Virus record (IMG/VR): IMGVR_UViG_3300027754_000120 | Span: 1 to 53,993 of that record | DNA length: 53,993 nt | Direction: 5' to 3' (one strand) | Source: a virus | In this document: piece by piece, positions 37,224 to 45,918 of the stretch | Numbering within the stretch: the stretch's first letter is position 1 | Layout: each line of letters opens with the position of its first letter | Translations under genes and position numbers: made by a program | The notes under the pieces: generated by a model | What the model was told of the DNA's origin: nothing | The model's database searches: none | The model's input: the letters and a program-made list of their open reading frames with translations, nothing else

Positions 37224-37295
37224 AGTATCAATCTTTCACCGCTTGTTTTGCTTGGCTTCCATTGCCTCCGCCGTAGGGCAAGGCAACGTCAACCG

Positions 37296-37312
37296 ATAGC
37301 TAACAAGGTTCG
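37296..37312. repeat. 17-bp inverted repeat, right arm
   Basis: ATAGCTAACAAGGTTCG, exact reverse complement of 36689-36705. The arms are 590 bases apart, with one gene between. Confidence 0.85.
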
Positions 37313-37585
37313 CACTTTCGCAAGCGTCGCGCGTCCGTCACGTCAAGGTGACTTTCGCTAAACTCGTTTGTGGGTTTCTTGGGTTAGCCTTGCTTTCGTG
37401 CTGCGTCTGGTATTGTCTGGATTGCCTTAATCCCTTGGAAAGTCGCTTGCTACTTCCTATCGGTTTCCGTGCCGATTTCGCGACTACCTATTACCATTTG
37501 CACTCTGCAAGTTTGCGTCACCTTTGACGGGACAAACTACTTACTCTCCGAAAAGAACATTGGCGACTTGCGCCGCGATCACACA

Positions 37586-37602
37586 AGCGCGCTCCGTGCC
37601 AA
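37586..37602 (-). promoter_or_regulatory. Weak sigma-54-like site
   Basis: On the minus strand TTGGCACGGAGCGCGCT: perfect -24 element and correct GG-N10-GC spacing, but GCGC instead of TTGC. It would give a leader of about 350 bases to the gene at 37223. Confidence 0.3.
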
Positions 37603-37782
37603 GTCCAAATTGCCAATGTTTAACGCTAACGTTACGCTAACTTTGCGCCAAAAACTGCCAATTTGGCTCACTTGCGCCATGTCACACCCGCTTTTTGGCA
37701 CACGTCAAATTGCGCCGTGCCAACCGCCGCGCCCATATTTAGCTAGGCAAGCGGCCTAGGCAAGCGGCCGCGCGCCGTATTA

Positions 37783-38083
37783 TTCACACTTGTGAACGAT
37801 AATCTGGCCCTAACAGGAATATAGTGTTTTAATGGCTTATGGCTTGAATCTTGGGTTTTTTTAGGTCCACCGGCTTTTGGTGAAGGGATTATTATAGAGA
37901 TATATATCAAATAACTGCTTCTCCTCTAATATTCAGAAAGAAATAATACTATCGAATCAGTTGATTATCAACGAGTTAGAGATACCACATAACCGTATCA
38001 TTTACAACCGTAATTGTATTAGTTACAGGCGTAAACGATGGCGATTTGGGCCTTTAATACGGCATATTATTTACACTTGTAAA
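37783..38083. promoter_or_regulatory. Cluster of four operator-like palindromes
   Basis: TTCACACTTGTGAA (37783-37796), TTTACAACCGTAAT (38001-38014), GTTACAGGCGTAAA (38022-38035) and TTTACACTTGTAAA (38070-38083) fit TTTACA-NN-YGTAAA. Each is preceded by a TATTATT-like stretch and three of four are followed by CG. Spacing is 21 bases between sites 2 and 3 and 48 between 3 and 4. Likely repressor or replication-initiator binding sites. Confidence 0.65.
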
Positions 38084-38212
38084 CGTGACTTATATCGGAG
38101 CGCGCCTCTAATATAAGTGAGGCGCATAGGATACTTAGGATTAGGAACCAGCCCGAAATGAAACCCGAAATTGACTACGGAACGTCTCACATTTTTTCCA
38201 GATTTTTCAGGC

Positions 38213-38229
38213 TTGGCACGCCTCTTGCT
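38213..38229 (+). promoter_or_regulatory. Sigma-54 promoter (-24/-12), packaging operon
   Basis: TTGGCACGCCTCTTGCT, perfect at every fixed consensus position (GG 38215-38216, GC 38227-38228). Predicted start near 38240, 17 bases before the ATG at 38257. It heads a tightly overlapping run of genes to the scaffold gene. Confidence 0.9.
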
Positions 38230-38256
38230 AGACAAAAGCGTATCTCCCGCCCGCCT

Positions 38257-38886
38257 ATGAATTATTTAATATACGACACAGAGACGAGCGGCCTGCCGCA
38301 AAAGGGCGGCGGGCTGGCGGCCCAGCCGTGGCTTTTGCAGTTGGGCGCCATATTGCTCGACGAGAACTTTGAGGCGATCGGCGAACTCAACGCGCTCGTG
38401 AATTACGGGCACGACGTGCCGATTCACCCGAAGGCCGCCGAGGCGCACGGCTTCACGAATGAGCGGTGCCGCGCCGAAGGGCGGCCGCCCGCCGAGGTTT
38501 TTGAGGCTTTTGAGGCTATGCGGCGCAACGCCGAAGTGCTGGTCGCCCACAACAAGGAATTTGACGACCAGATTTGGAGCTTCTTCGTGCAGCGCCTCGG
38601 CGAGCAAACCTGCAAGCCGGCCGGCTATTGCACCATGTTGGCGATGGTGCCGATCATGCGCATCCCTTTCAAGACTAAGCGGCCCGGCTGGAAGTGGCCA
38701 AACCTAATGGAGGCCTACGGCTACGTGACCAACGGCCAAAAGTTCGATGGCGCCCACGACGCTATGGCCGACGTGCGCGCCGTTGTTGAGATCTATCGGT
38801 GGCTAAAGAGGCCCCGGCCCGCCGCCCAAAGCCCGGCCCCGGCCCGGCCCGCGCCCTTCAACCTTATGGCCCACGACGTTGTATGA
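38257..38886 (+). CDS. DnaQ-like 3'-5' exonuclease
   Basis: 209 residues from the ATG at 38257; an upstream in-frame ATG at 38158 would place the sigma-54 promoter inside the gene. The DEDDh residues are visible: YDTETSG near the start, VAHNKEFDDQ in the middle and GAHDAMADV near the end. Such exonucleases trim 3' ends of DNA or RNA. First gene of the packaging operon, overlapping the glycosyltransferase start by ATGA. Pro/Ala-rich C-terminal tail. Confidence 0.8.
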   Translation: MNYLIYDTETSGLPQKGGGLAAQPWLLQLGAILLDENFEAIGELNALVNYGHDVPIHPKAAEAHGFTNERCRAEGRPPAEVFEAFEAMRRNAEVLVAHNKEFDDQIWSFFVQRLGEQTCKPAGYCTMLAMVPIMRIPFKTKRPGWKWPNLMEAYGYVTNGQKFDGAHDAMADVRAVVEIYRWLKRPRPAAQSPAPARPAPFNLMAHDVV

Positions 38887-39572
38887 TTAACAACATCGTG
38901 CTCGGCATGATTCTGAAGGACGACGCCGACATCTTGCGGCTTACCGTCCCCACGTATGATTGGGCGTTCGAGCACAAGATCGTGGTCGACACCGGCTCAA
39001 GCGATGGCGGCGACAAGGTTCTAGTCGATCGCGGCTGGCTGCCGCGCCCCGCGTCGGGCACCCTCAACTACGGCACGTATCGCAACATCCTTATGAACAG
39101 GGCGCGCGACCTTGGGCACCAGTGGCTTCTGATGCTGGACGCGGACGAGGCTATGTGGCCCGTGGACCTTGAAGAATTGGCCGAAGCGATCAAAACTGAG
39201 CCCGCGCCGATCGTTCGTTTCCCGCGCTACAACTTGGCGGGCCCGGACTTTCGGTGGTTTAAGCACGGCTATCCTGATTTGCAAGGGCGCCTGATCAATC
39301 TGACCGCCGGCGTAACGTTCTCGGGCGCCGTCCATGAGCAGGCCGTGATCGGAAACTCCTTTGCGCCCGGCGCCGAAGCCGCCCAGCATATCTATCACTA
39401 TGGCTATTGCCGCGACCCTCGGCGCATCTGGCTGCGCCACCAAAACTATAAGCGCCTCGAGCTCGGGCTGCCTGAGCTTTTGGCCGCCGACGCCAAATAT
39501 CCGGACGACATCGACACCTATATTGCGCGCCACAGCACGGAGCCCTTCAACCGCCCGCACCCGCTCGAATGA
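38883..39572 (+). CDS. Glycosyltransferase, GT2-like
   Basis: 229 residues from the ATG at 38883. ILKDDADILRLTVP, VVDTGSSDGG and LLMLDADEAMWP (DxD) are classic GT-A family 2 motifs, then FPRYNLAGPDFRW and GAVHEQ as in glycosyltransferases of the SPBc2/YfdH-like group that act on proteins or glycans. Overlaps the exonuclease and radical-SAM genes (ATGA at both ends), so the four genes 38257-40947 are translated as a coupled series. Confidence 0.8.
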   Translation: MINNIVLGMILKDDADILRLTVPTYDWAFEHKIVVDTGSSDGGDKVLVDRGWLPRPASGTLNYGTYRNILMNRARDLGHQWLLMLDADEAMWPVDLEELAEAIKTEPAPIVRFPRYNLAGPDFRWFKHGYPDLQGRLINLTAGVTFSGAVHEQAVIGNSFAPGAEAAQHIYHYGYCRDPRRIWLRHQNYKRLELGLPELLAADAKYPDDIDTYIARHSTEPFNRPHPLE

Positions 39573-40378
39573 ACTACCCCGACACGGTCCAAATTGAGAC
39601 GACGACCGCCTGCAATGCGCACTGCGGCTTTTGCCCGCACAGCGATCTGGTCGAGGCGGGCCGCAAGGGCCGCATGAGCGAGGAGCTTCTAGACAAAATC
39701 TTCGCCGAAATTACATCGTGGCCCGTCAAGCCGCGCTCGATTTGCCCGTTCCTCACAAACGAGCCGTTTGCCGACCCGCGCATCTTCGAAATAATTGGCC
39801 GCTGCAAGCAAGCGGCGCCCGACTGCGAGATCACGATCTTTACGAACGCCAGCCTACTCACGCCGGCGCGCCTCAATCAACTCTCACTCATCTATGGCCC
39901 AATCAATATTTTCTGTTCTCTTCATCATCGTGATGCTGCTAGCTACCGCGCTGAGCTTGGCCTTGATTTTGACACTACGGTGCGCAACATTAAGAACTTG
40001 GTGCGCGGATTTGGTCAAAAAGTTACGGTCCTAAGAGTCTCCGACGGCACGCCCAACGATGGCGCCTTCGATGAGTGGGCGCGCAACGAGTTTCCGGGCG
40101 CCAACATTATGGTCGCGGCGCGCTGGAACTGGAAGGGCGACCGGGCCACATACGAGACCAACTTGCACTCCGACATCAAATGCCCGCGCGGCGGCTCGAT
40201 CACGATCTTGCACGACGGGCGCGTGAGCTTGTGCTGCCTCGACCAAGCGGGCCAATACGCGCTGGGCGACGTGACCAAGCAGACGGTCCTCGAAGTTTTT
40301 AATGGCGCGGCCCACGAGCGCTTTTACGGGCGCGCCAAGTCCGAATCAACTCCATGCAAAACCTGCAACATGCGATGA
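39569..40378 (+). CDS. Radical SAM/SPASM protein
   Basis: 269 residues. CNAHCGFC (C15, C19, C22) is the CxxxCxxC site for the 4Fe-4S cluster that cleaves S-adenosylmethionine. FLTNEPFADPRI, a GNEP-like/GGEP-type motif, and FTNASLL follow as in the radical SAM barrel. The C-terminal part CPRGGSITILHDGRVSLCC and TPCKTCN carries Cys of a SPASM domain. SPASM enzymes often modify peptides or act in sugar and cofactor pathways. Here it is coupled to a glycosyltransferase and a methyltransferase. Confidence 0.85.
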   Translation: MNYPDTVQIETTTACNAHCGFCPHSDLVEAGRKGRMSEELLDKIFAEITSWPVKPRSICPFLTNEPFADPRIFEIIGRCKQAAPDCEITIFTNASLLTPARLNQLSLIYGPINIFCSLHHRDAASYRAELGLDFDTTVRNIKNLVRGFGQKVTVLRVSDGTPNDGAFDEWARNEFPGANIMVAARWNWKGDRATYETNLHSDIKCPRGGSITILHDGRVSLCCLDQAGQYALGDVTKQTVLEVFNGAAHERFYGRAKSESTPCKTCNMR

Positions 40379-40947
40379 CTACCACATACACATTCGACTG
40401 GTTCAGTAACAACATCGGGTTCCTGCAAAAGAACTTGGGCGCCATGGCCGGGCGCGCCGACCTGCGCATGCTGGAGATCGGCTGCTTCGAGGGCCTCTCG
40501 ACCAACTGGTTTCTGGCCAACATCGTGACCGGGCCGCGCGCCTTCATCACGTGCGTCGACACGTTTGGCGGGAGCGCCGAGCACGCGGGCATCGACCTCG
40601 ACGACCTCTATTTGCGCTTCCTCGGAAACACCGAGCACGCGGCCGGGCGCATGAGCGTTTTTCGCGGGCGCTCCGACGAATACTGCGCGTCGCACGCGCG
40701 CGACTATTATGACGTCATCTATGTCGACGGCAGCCACACGGTCGAGGACATCCTGCTCGACGCATTGTTGGCATGGCGCCTGCTAAAGCCGGGCGGGATT
40801 ATGATCTTCGACGACTATGGCTGGGGCGGCCACCTCGCCGAAGGGCTGCGGCCCAAGGCGGCCATTGACGCGTTCGTGGCGGCCTACGCGCCCCGGCTCA
40901 CAGTGCTCGATCACGACTATCAATATGCGGTAACCAAGTTGTCATGA
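40375..40947 (+). CDS. SAM-dependent methyltransferase, class I
   Basis: 190 residues from the ATG at 40375. MLEIGCFEGLST is the SAM-binding motif I, CVDTFGGS motif II, and YYDVIYVDGSHTVEDILLDALLAWRLLKPGGIMIFDDY is the Methyltransf_24-type core (shown by YVDGSHTVEDIL). Related enzymes often modify sugars or polysaccharide. Last of the modification cassette; its stop overlaps the small terminase start. Confidence 0.8.
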   Translation: MTTTYTFDWFSNNIGFLQKNLGAMAGRADLRMLEIGCFEGLSTNWFLANIVTGPRAFITCVDTFGGSAEHAGIDLDDLYLRFLGNTEHAAGRMSVFRGRSDEYCASHARDYYDVIYVDGSHTVEDILLDALLAWRLLKPGGIMIFDDYGWGGHLAEGLRPKAAIDAFVAAYAPRLTVLDHDYQYAVTKLS

Positions 40948-41351
40948 CCGACGACATCGACCAAATCACAAAATGCTACGAGTCGGGCGCCGACGAGGCC
41001 ACGATCGCGCAGGGCTTTGGCGTGCCGGTCGCCCAAGTCAAGGCGCTCCTGTTTTCCAAGTCGGCCAAGTATCGCAAACTGCAGGCGCGCGCGGACAAGT
41101 CGCCGATGCCGATCGACGAGGAAATGCTCGACATCGTGGCGACCTTGGCGCGCGAGTCGGACAACGAGCTGATCAAGTTGTCGGCCGCCAAGTTTGTGCG
41201 CGACGACGTAAAGGGCCGGCGCGACGCGGTGCCAATCGACCAAACAAAGCAGAACGCCGTGATCGACTTCTTGACGGCGCGCCTTGTGGCCGCCGAAGAG
41301 TCGCGCCGCAAGTTCTACGCGATGAAGGAGGCCAATGTCGTTGCCCACTGA
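40944..41351 (+). CDS. terS: Terminase small subunit
   Basis: 135 residues. Helix-turn-helix-like N-terminus (ADEATIAQGFGVPVAQVKALL) for DNA recognition, central helical oligomerisation region (EEMLDIVATLARESDNELIKLSAAKF), and it overlaps the large terminase start. This is the standard small terminase layout and position. Confidence 0.7.
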   Translation: MTDDIDQITKCYESGADEATIAQGFGVPVAQVKALLFSKSAKYRKLQARADKSPMPIDEEMLDIVATLARESDNELIKLSAAKFVRDDVKGRRDAVPIDQTKQNAVIDFLTARLVAAEESRRKFYAMKEANVVAH

Positions 41352-42993
41352 CGCGGACATCGCGCTAATCCGCGAGGCGTCGGGCCTGCCGCCCGCGATC
41401 GAGGCGCCCGTGGTGCCGCAGCCCGTGTTCACGGACGCCCTGACGTGCCTGCCGATCGACAACGCATACGACTTTCACCAAATGTTCTTCCCCGAGGAGG
41501 AACTTTATCGCTGGCAGATCGAGGCGCTGCTCCAGTTGTCGGGCTATGGCGACCCATACAATCCGGCCACGCGCGCCGAGCCCGCAAAAGAGGCGCCCCT
41601 GCTCATGACACTGTGCGCCGCGAACGGCTCGGGCAAGGACATGATCGTGCTGTCGGTCTGGGCGCTCTGGGAAATCTGCTGCCACAAACAGTCGCACTGG
41701 ATTGGCACCTCGTCGTCGTTCACGCAGCTCGACCAGCAAACTTGGCGCCACATCAGGGCGCGCGCCGAGGTTCTGCAAAAGCTGCTGGGCGCCCGCGAAC
41801 TTGAGATCACCAAGTTCAAGATCATCTACAAAAAGTCCAAATCCGAAATCACCCTGTTCCGCACGGACGAGGGCGCCAAGACGGAGGGCTGGCACCCAAT
41901 CGTGACGGGCGGGCGCATGATCATTGTGCTCAACGAGTGCAAATCACTTGACCCGGAACTCGTGATTTCGTTCCGCAAGTGCCACGGCTACACGCACTGG
42001 CTCAATATTTCGAGCTCGGGCGACTCGTTTGGCTACTTCTACGAAAAGTGCACGACGCCCGACCACGTTTGGCCGGCGCCGCTCGTTCTGGGCAAGACGT
42101 ATTTCCGCAAGATCACGGTCAACGACTGCCCGCACCTGCGCGCCGAGTTTGAGCGCGACCTAGTTGACTTCGCGATCGACTCGCCGTTCATCCAGTCGAG
42201 CTACTTGTCCAACTTTATTCAGTCGGGCGCCTTCTTTGTGGTGCCGCCCGACCGGGTTTTGTATGCTTACCCGCCCAAGTCGACGCTCGGGATGCCCAAG
42301 CGCGTCGGAATCGACTTCGGCCTCGGCGGCGACGCGACTTGTATCTCGCCGTGGGTCGGAAATTACCCGCTGCCCGAAATCGAGTTCAACGAGTCGCACG
42401 AACCCACGCTGACCCGCATGGTCGTGGCGGCCTTGCGCGATTTGGACGTGGAGCCGAGCCAAGTTTATGCGGATTTGGGAAATTTTGGGCAGGCGATCGT
42501 GCCGCGCATACGCGAAGAGGGCATGAACATCAACGGCGTCCACAATCAGTCGAGCGCCCGCAACAAAAAGGCCTACGCGAACCGGGGCGCCGAGATCGCC
42601 ATGAACTTTGGGCGCCTTGTCACGGACAAGCTGCTCAATCTCAAGGACGCGTCGCCCAAGCTCAAGCGCCAGATGACCCAGCGCAAGTATTTTTACAAGG
42701 AAGCCAAGCTGCAGCTGGAAGACAAGAAAGAATTTAGGGCGCGCATAGGTTATTCGCCCAACAATTTCGACGCGGCCATCTTGGCGCACGTCGGCTGCAA
42801 TGTCCACGTTTTACAGGCCGCCTCGGCCGAAATCAACCGGGTCGTTGTTGACCCAAATCAAAATTGGAGACGAGAATATGAACTTATCTATGGCAAAATC
42901 GACAACGGGCGCGCCCGGGCCGGCGACTACCGAACCAGCGGAGTCTATGGACGAAGGGAAATTGGTAGTCCGCTGCGGCGCCTTAATAAATAA
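41335..42993 (+). CDS. terL: Terminase large subunit
   Basis: 552 residues. Walker A AANGSGKD (95-102); Walker B MIIVLNE (195-201), where the usual Asp is Asn200 before the catalytic Glu201; the coupling motif is NISSSG. The C-terminal nuclease domain begins at RVGIDFGLGGDATC (D327). It packages DNA through the portal. A strong Shine-Dalgarno site (AAGGAGG) precedes the ATG. Its end overlaps the portal gene by 116 bases. Confidence 0.85.
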   Translation: MSLPTDADIALIREASGLPPAIEAPVVPQPVFTDALTCLPIDNAYDFHQMFFPEEELYRWQIEALLQLSGYGDPYNPATRAEPAKEAPLLMTLCAANGSGKDMIVLSVWALWEICCHKQSHWIGTSSSFTQLDQQTWRHIRARAEVLQKLLGARELEITKFKIIYKKSKSEITLFRTDEGAKTEGWHPIVTGGRMIIVLNECKSLDPELVISFRKCHGYTHWLNISSSGDSFGYFYEKCTTPDHVWPAPLVLGKTYFRKITVNDCPHLRAEFERDLVDFAIDSPFIQSSYLSNFIQSGAFFVVPPDRVLYAYPPKSTLGMPKRVGIDFGLGGDATCISPWVGNYPLPEIEFNESHEPTLTRMVVAALRDLDVEPSQVYADLGNFGQAIVPRIREEGMNINGVHNQSSARNKKAYANRGAEIAMNFGRLVTDKLLNLKDASPKLKRQMTQRKYFYKEAKLQLEDKKEFRARIGYSPNNFDAAILAHVGCNVHVLQAASAEINRVVVDPNQNWRREYELIYGKIDNGRARAGDYRTSGVYGRREIGSPLRRLNK

Positions 42994-44632
42994 CTGGACC
43001 AACCGCGAGTCGCGCATTCTCAACGAGAACCGCGACGCCTGCGAGTTGGACATCACGTGCGTCGAGGCGCGCGAGCGAGGAATCGTGGCCGGCAACGAGA
43101 CTTACATCGGGCGCCGCGTCATTAAGGGCAACATCCAGCGCGAGTTGCCTATCTTCATTCAATACTTGTCCGGCTCGTATCGGCACGTGTCCGCCGTGTC
43201 GGTCAACGGGACGGTGCCGGCGCCGGTGCTGGCGGCCCTCGAGGCCGAGTTCACCACGTCGTTCCGCATTGGCAACTGGCTCGAACAGCACCTGCAAGTG
43301 GTGTCGTCGACCTGCCTTCATGGGCGCGGGGTGTTTTTGTCGCTCGCGCGCCCGATGAGTCCGCTGGGCACCGTGCCCGTTTACGTGCCGCCCGAGGACT
43401 TTATTTTCCCGCTGGGCGCCCGCGACATGCAGAAATGCCCGATGGTCGCCATCCGCTACACGATCACGGTTGACCAGTTCGAAGAGTGGCGCGTGACCTA
43501 TAAATGGGAGCATGACATCGCCGAGGCCATCCTGAACACGGTGCCCGAAGCCGAGCGCGTCAACCAGATGTATGAGGTCTTCATGGTTTTCCAGAAGGTC
43601 GCCGGCGCCGTGCAGGTTTTGTGGTTTAGCTCGGTCCAAAACAAGCTGCTCAAGAAGCCCGTCCAGTTTGACGGCGGCCTGCGCGACGAGCTCGGCAACC
43701 CGCTGCCGCTCGACGTGTATCCGGTGTTTCCGCTCTACTACGACATCACCGAGAACCCAAACCTCATCGAGCGCAAGGGCCGGGCGCACGCCGACATGCA
43801 CGATCAGGAGGCCCTGACCATGATCTGGAGCGCCAGCGTCAACGGGTGCTTGCGGGCCAGCGAGGTTTACGTGTCGCTCAAGGCGGCCGGCATCACCGAG
43901 AACCAAGAGATCACCCAAACGACGTTCGTCATGGACCCGGGCAAGGTGCTCAAGCAGCCCATCGACTTCAACCACGCGCCGTGGCCCGACTCGTCGATGC
44001 TCCAGTTCGCCAACGCGCTCAAGACCGAGAATGCTAGCGCGGCGGGCCAGATCGACTTTGCGGCGCAGGCGCGCAAGGACTCGCGCAAGACCGCCAAAGA
44101 ACTCACGCTGGCCCAAGAGCAGACGAGCGCCAACAACTCGGTGCCGCTGACAATGTTCGCGGCCGGCTATAAGGCGCTCACGCAATTCATGTGGCGCGTT
44201 TTGCAGACCAACATGGCGAGCGGCTTCAACACGACGTTCATGGCGGCCAACCCCGAGGCGCGCGAGGTTCTCAAGACCGCCAAAATCACGCTGGCGCCCG
44301 CCGGCGACATTGACTACATCGAGCGCGAAGAGAAGCTCAAGCTCTACACGCAGTATTACCAGATGTTCCAAGGCACGGCGGTCGGCGAGTTTTTCCAGAA
44401 GCAGATTCTCGAACTCGCTTTCCCGACCGACTTCCCGAAAATGGCGGGCCTGCTGCAGGACAACTCGAAGCAGATGGGCGCCGCGCTGTTGCAACTTGTG
44501 CAGTCGGTGCCCATGACCAATGTGCCGCCCGAGGCCCAGTCAAAGTTTCAAGAAATAATCGCCGAGGCCCAAAAGACCTTCGGCCAACCACAAACACCAA
44601 ATGCTCCCCAACAAGCCAGTCCCGCCGCCTGA
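42878..44632 (+). CDS. Portal (head-tail connector) protein
   Basis: 584 residues from the ATG at 42878, which follows GGAGACGAGAAT (ribosome site); an earlier start at 42800 is possible but lies deeper inside the terminase gene. Context (after large terminase, before scaffold) and content (VPPEDFIFPLGARDM, a long central region, C-terminal helices with FQKQILELAF) fit a podovirus portal of T7 type. A Gln/Ala/Pro-rich tail ends the protein. Its stop overlaps the next small gene by 32 bases. Confidence 0.75.
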   Translation: MNLSMAKSTTGAPGPATTEPAESMDEGKLVVRCGALINNWTNRESRILNENRDACELDITCVEARERGIVAGNETYIGRRVIKGNIQRELPIFIQYLSGSYRHVSAVSVNGTVPAPVLAALEAEFTTSFRIGNWLEQHLQVVSSTCLHGRGVFLSLARPMSPLGTVPVYVPPEDFIFPLGARDMQKCPMVAIRYTITVDQFEEWRVTYKWEHDIAEAILNTVPEAERVNQMYEVFMVFQKVAGAVQVLWFSSVQNKLLKKPVQFDGGLRDELGNPLPLDVYPVFPLYYDITENPNLIERKGRAHADMHDQEALTMIWSASVNGCLRASEVYVSLKAAGITENQEITQTTFVMDPGKVLKQPIDFNHAPWPDSSMLQFANALKTENASAAGQIDFAAQARKDSRKTAKELTLAQEQTSANNSVPLTMFAAGYKALTQFMWRVLQTNMASGFNTTFMAANPEAREVLKTAKITLAPAGDIDYIEREEKLKLYTQYYQMFQGTAVGEFFQKQILELAFPTDFPKMAGLLQDNSKQMGAALLQLVQSVPMTNVPPEAQSKFQEIIAEAQKTFGQPQTPNAPQQASPAA

Positions 44633-44855
44633 GGTCAGTCAGGAATGGGCCCAGATCTACCAGATTTGGGCCCAGCAGCCCTACACGCAGCTACTCATCA
44701 AACAGCTGCGCGCCGAGGCCGCCCAAAACATCGACGTGGTCGTCGAGAATTTCGAGGCTCACACCGAGCTTCAACTTAAAGTAGCACTGCAACGCATCAA
44801 AACACAAAGAAACATACTCCTATGTCTGACACAGCCTCTCCCGCCCCAGAAGTAA
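44601..44855 (+). CDS. Small hypothetical protein between portal and scaffold
   Basis: 84 residues, helical (SQEWAQIYQIWAQQPYTQLL) with a Pro-rich start. It overlaps the portal by 32 bases and the scaffold by 34. Such small genes between portal and scaffold are usual; function unknown. Confidence 0.55.
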   Translation: MLPNKPVPPPEVSQEWAQIYQIWAQQPYTQLLIKQLRAEAAQNIDVVVENFEAHTELQLKVALQRIKTQRNILLCLTQPLPPQK

Positions 44856-45910
44856 GCGCGCCCAGCGCGGCGCCCGTAGTCTCAACGCCAGCGGCACCCG
44901 CGCCCGATAGCGGCCCGTCAATCTCGTCGGCGCTCGACAGTTTTAAGGAGGCCGGATTCAATCCGACCGCCGGCCTAACTGACAAGTCGGCCAAGCCCGC
45001 CGAGGCCGCCAAGCCCGCCAAGGTTGAGGCGTCGGCGCCCGAGGCCCCGCGCCCCGTCGGCCGCCCGTCGGCCCGCGACACCAAGCTGTCTCTGATCACC
45101 GACCCGCGCAAGCGCGAGTTGCTGAGCAAGATGGCCAACGACAGCTTCGACGAGTTTCACGACTTGGCGCTCAAGCTACAAAATGGCGAATTTGTGCCCA
45201 AGGCGGACCTCGCCAGCGCACTGGCCGCCAAAGAAGCCGAACTCAAGAGCGCCCGCTACTTCGACCACGAGAAGGGCTACACGCTGACGCCCGAGTATCA
45301 GGCGCTCGACCGCGATGTCACGCTCGCCAGCGCCGAGCGCGACTTCTGGCAAGATCAGCTGGCGCGCGCCAATGCGGGCCAGCCGGTCCAGTGGCTCAAC
45401 CCGCCCGACAAGGACGGCAACGTGACCGTGGGCGCCGAGACCTACGACCCGAAGGCCAACCCGTCGATCGCCGGGCAGCTTATGTCCAACATCGTGCGCG
45501 CCGAGACAAAGCTCGGGCGCGCCGGCGAGGCGATCGCCAAGCTGCCCGGCACGCACAAGGCCGAATACACAAAGTTCAATGGCACCATCGTTGAGCTCGA
45601 CAAGAACCTGTTCGGGGCCGTGACCAACCCGGCCTTCAAGGAAAGAGCGACCGGCCACCTAAATCACTTCCCGGCCGCCTTGCGCTCCCGGCCCGAAATG
45701 GGCCTGCTCGCAAACGCGCTGGCCGCCGGCGAAATGTTCTTTGCCCAGCTGCAAACGGCCCAAGCCCAGTTGGCCAAGCTGCAAACGAGCGCGGCGGCCG
45801 GCAGTTCTGGCGCTCCGGCGCCCATCGACACCGGCGCGGCAGCCTCGGACGGCTCAGACACCAAGGCGGCCGTCAGCATTCTGCACAAGCTGGCCGCTGG
45901 CGGGCGCTAG
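44822..45910 (+). CDS. Scaffolding protein
   Basis: 362 residues. Pro/Ala-rich disordered N-terminus, acidic/helical centre (AALAAKEAELKSARY), and an Ala/Gln-rich helical end (FFAQLQTAQAQLAKLQ, AVSILHKLAAGGR). Composition and position directly before the capsid gene are those of scaffolding proteins that guide procapsid assembly and are then expelled. Followed by 450 bases of structured non-coding DNA. Confidence 0.7.
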   Translation: MSDTASPAPEVSAPSAAPVVSTPAAPAPDSGPSISSALDSFKEAGFNPTAGLTDKSAKPAEAAKPAKVEASAPEAPRPVGRPSARDTKLSLITDPRKRELLSKMANDSFDEFHDLALKLQNGEFVPKADLASALAAKEAELKSARYFDHEKGYTLTPEYQALDRDVTLASAERDFWQDQLARANAGQPVQWLNPPDKDGNVTVGAETYDPKANPSIAGQLMSNIVRAETKLGRAGEAIAKLPGTHKAEYTKFNGTIVELDKNLFGAVTNPAFKERATGHLNHFPAALRSRPEMGLLANALAAGEMFFAQLQTAQAQLAKLQTSAAAGSSGAPAPIDTGAAASDGSDTKAAVSILHKLAAGGR

Positions 45911-45918
45911 CGTTGAGT

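Larger units (their letters stand above)
37224..38212. other. AT-rich divergent control region
   Basis: About 990 bases between the leftward and rightward arms. No convincing gene: a 96-codon frame at 37469 looks accidental. It contains a perfect 13-bp tandem repeat (CTAGGCAAGCGGC, 37743-37755 and 37756-37768), four operator-like palindromes (37783-38083), the palindrome GTTGATTATCAAC (37960-37972), a 7-bp hairpin GCGCCTC/GAGGCGC near 38103-38126, and AT-rich DNA at 37890-38000. It is the best candidate for an early promoter region and a replication origin. Confidence 0.6.

Noticed and set aside
37696-37720. TGGCACACGTCAAATTGC as a sigma-54 promoter
   Set aside because: GG and GC are 13 bases apart rather than 10.
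37469-37759. Rightward frame of 96 codons in the divergent region
   Set aside because: No ribosome site, no domain, and its end runs into a tandem repeat.
42983-44494. Leftward frame of 503 codons opposite the portal gene
   Set aside because: Shadow of a GC-rich gene on the other strand; Arg/His/Leu-rich with no motif.
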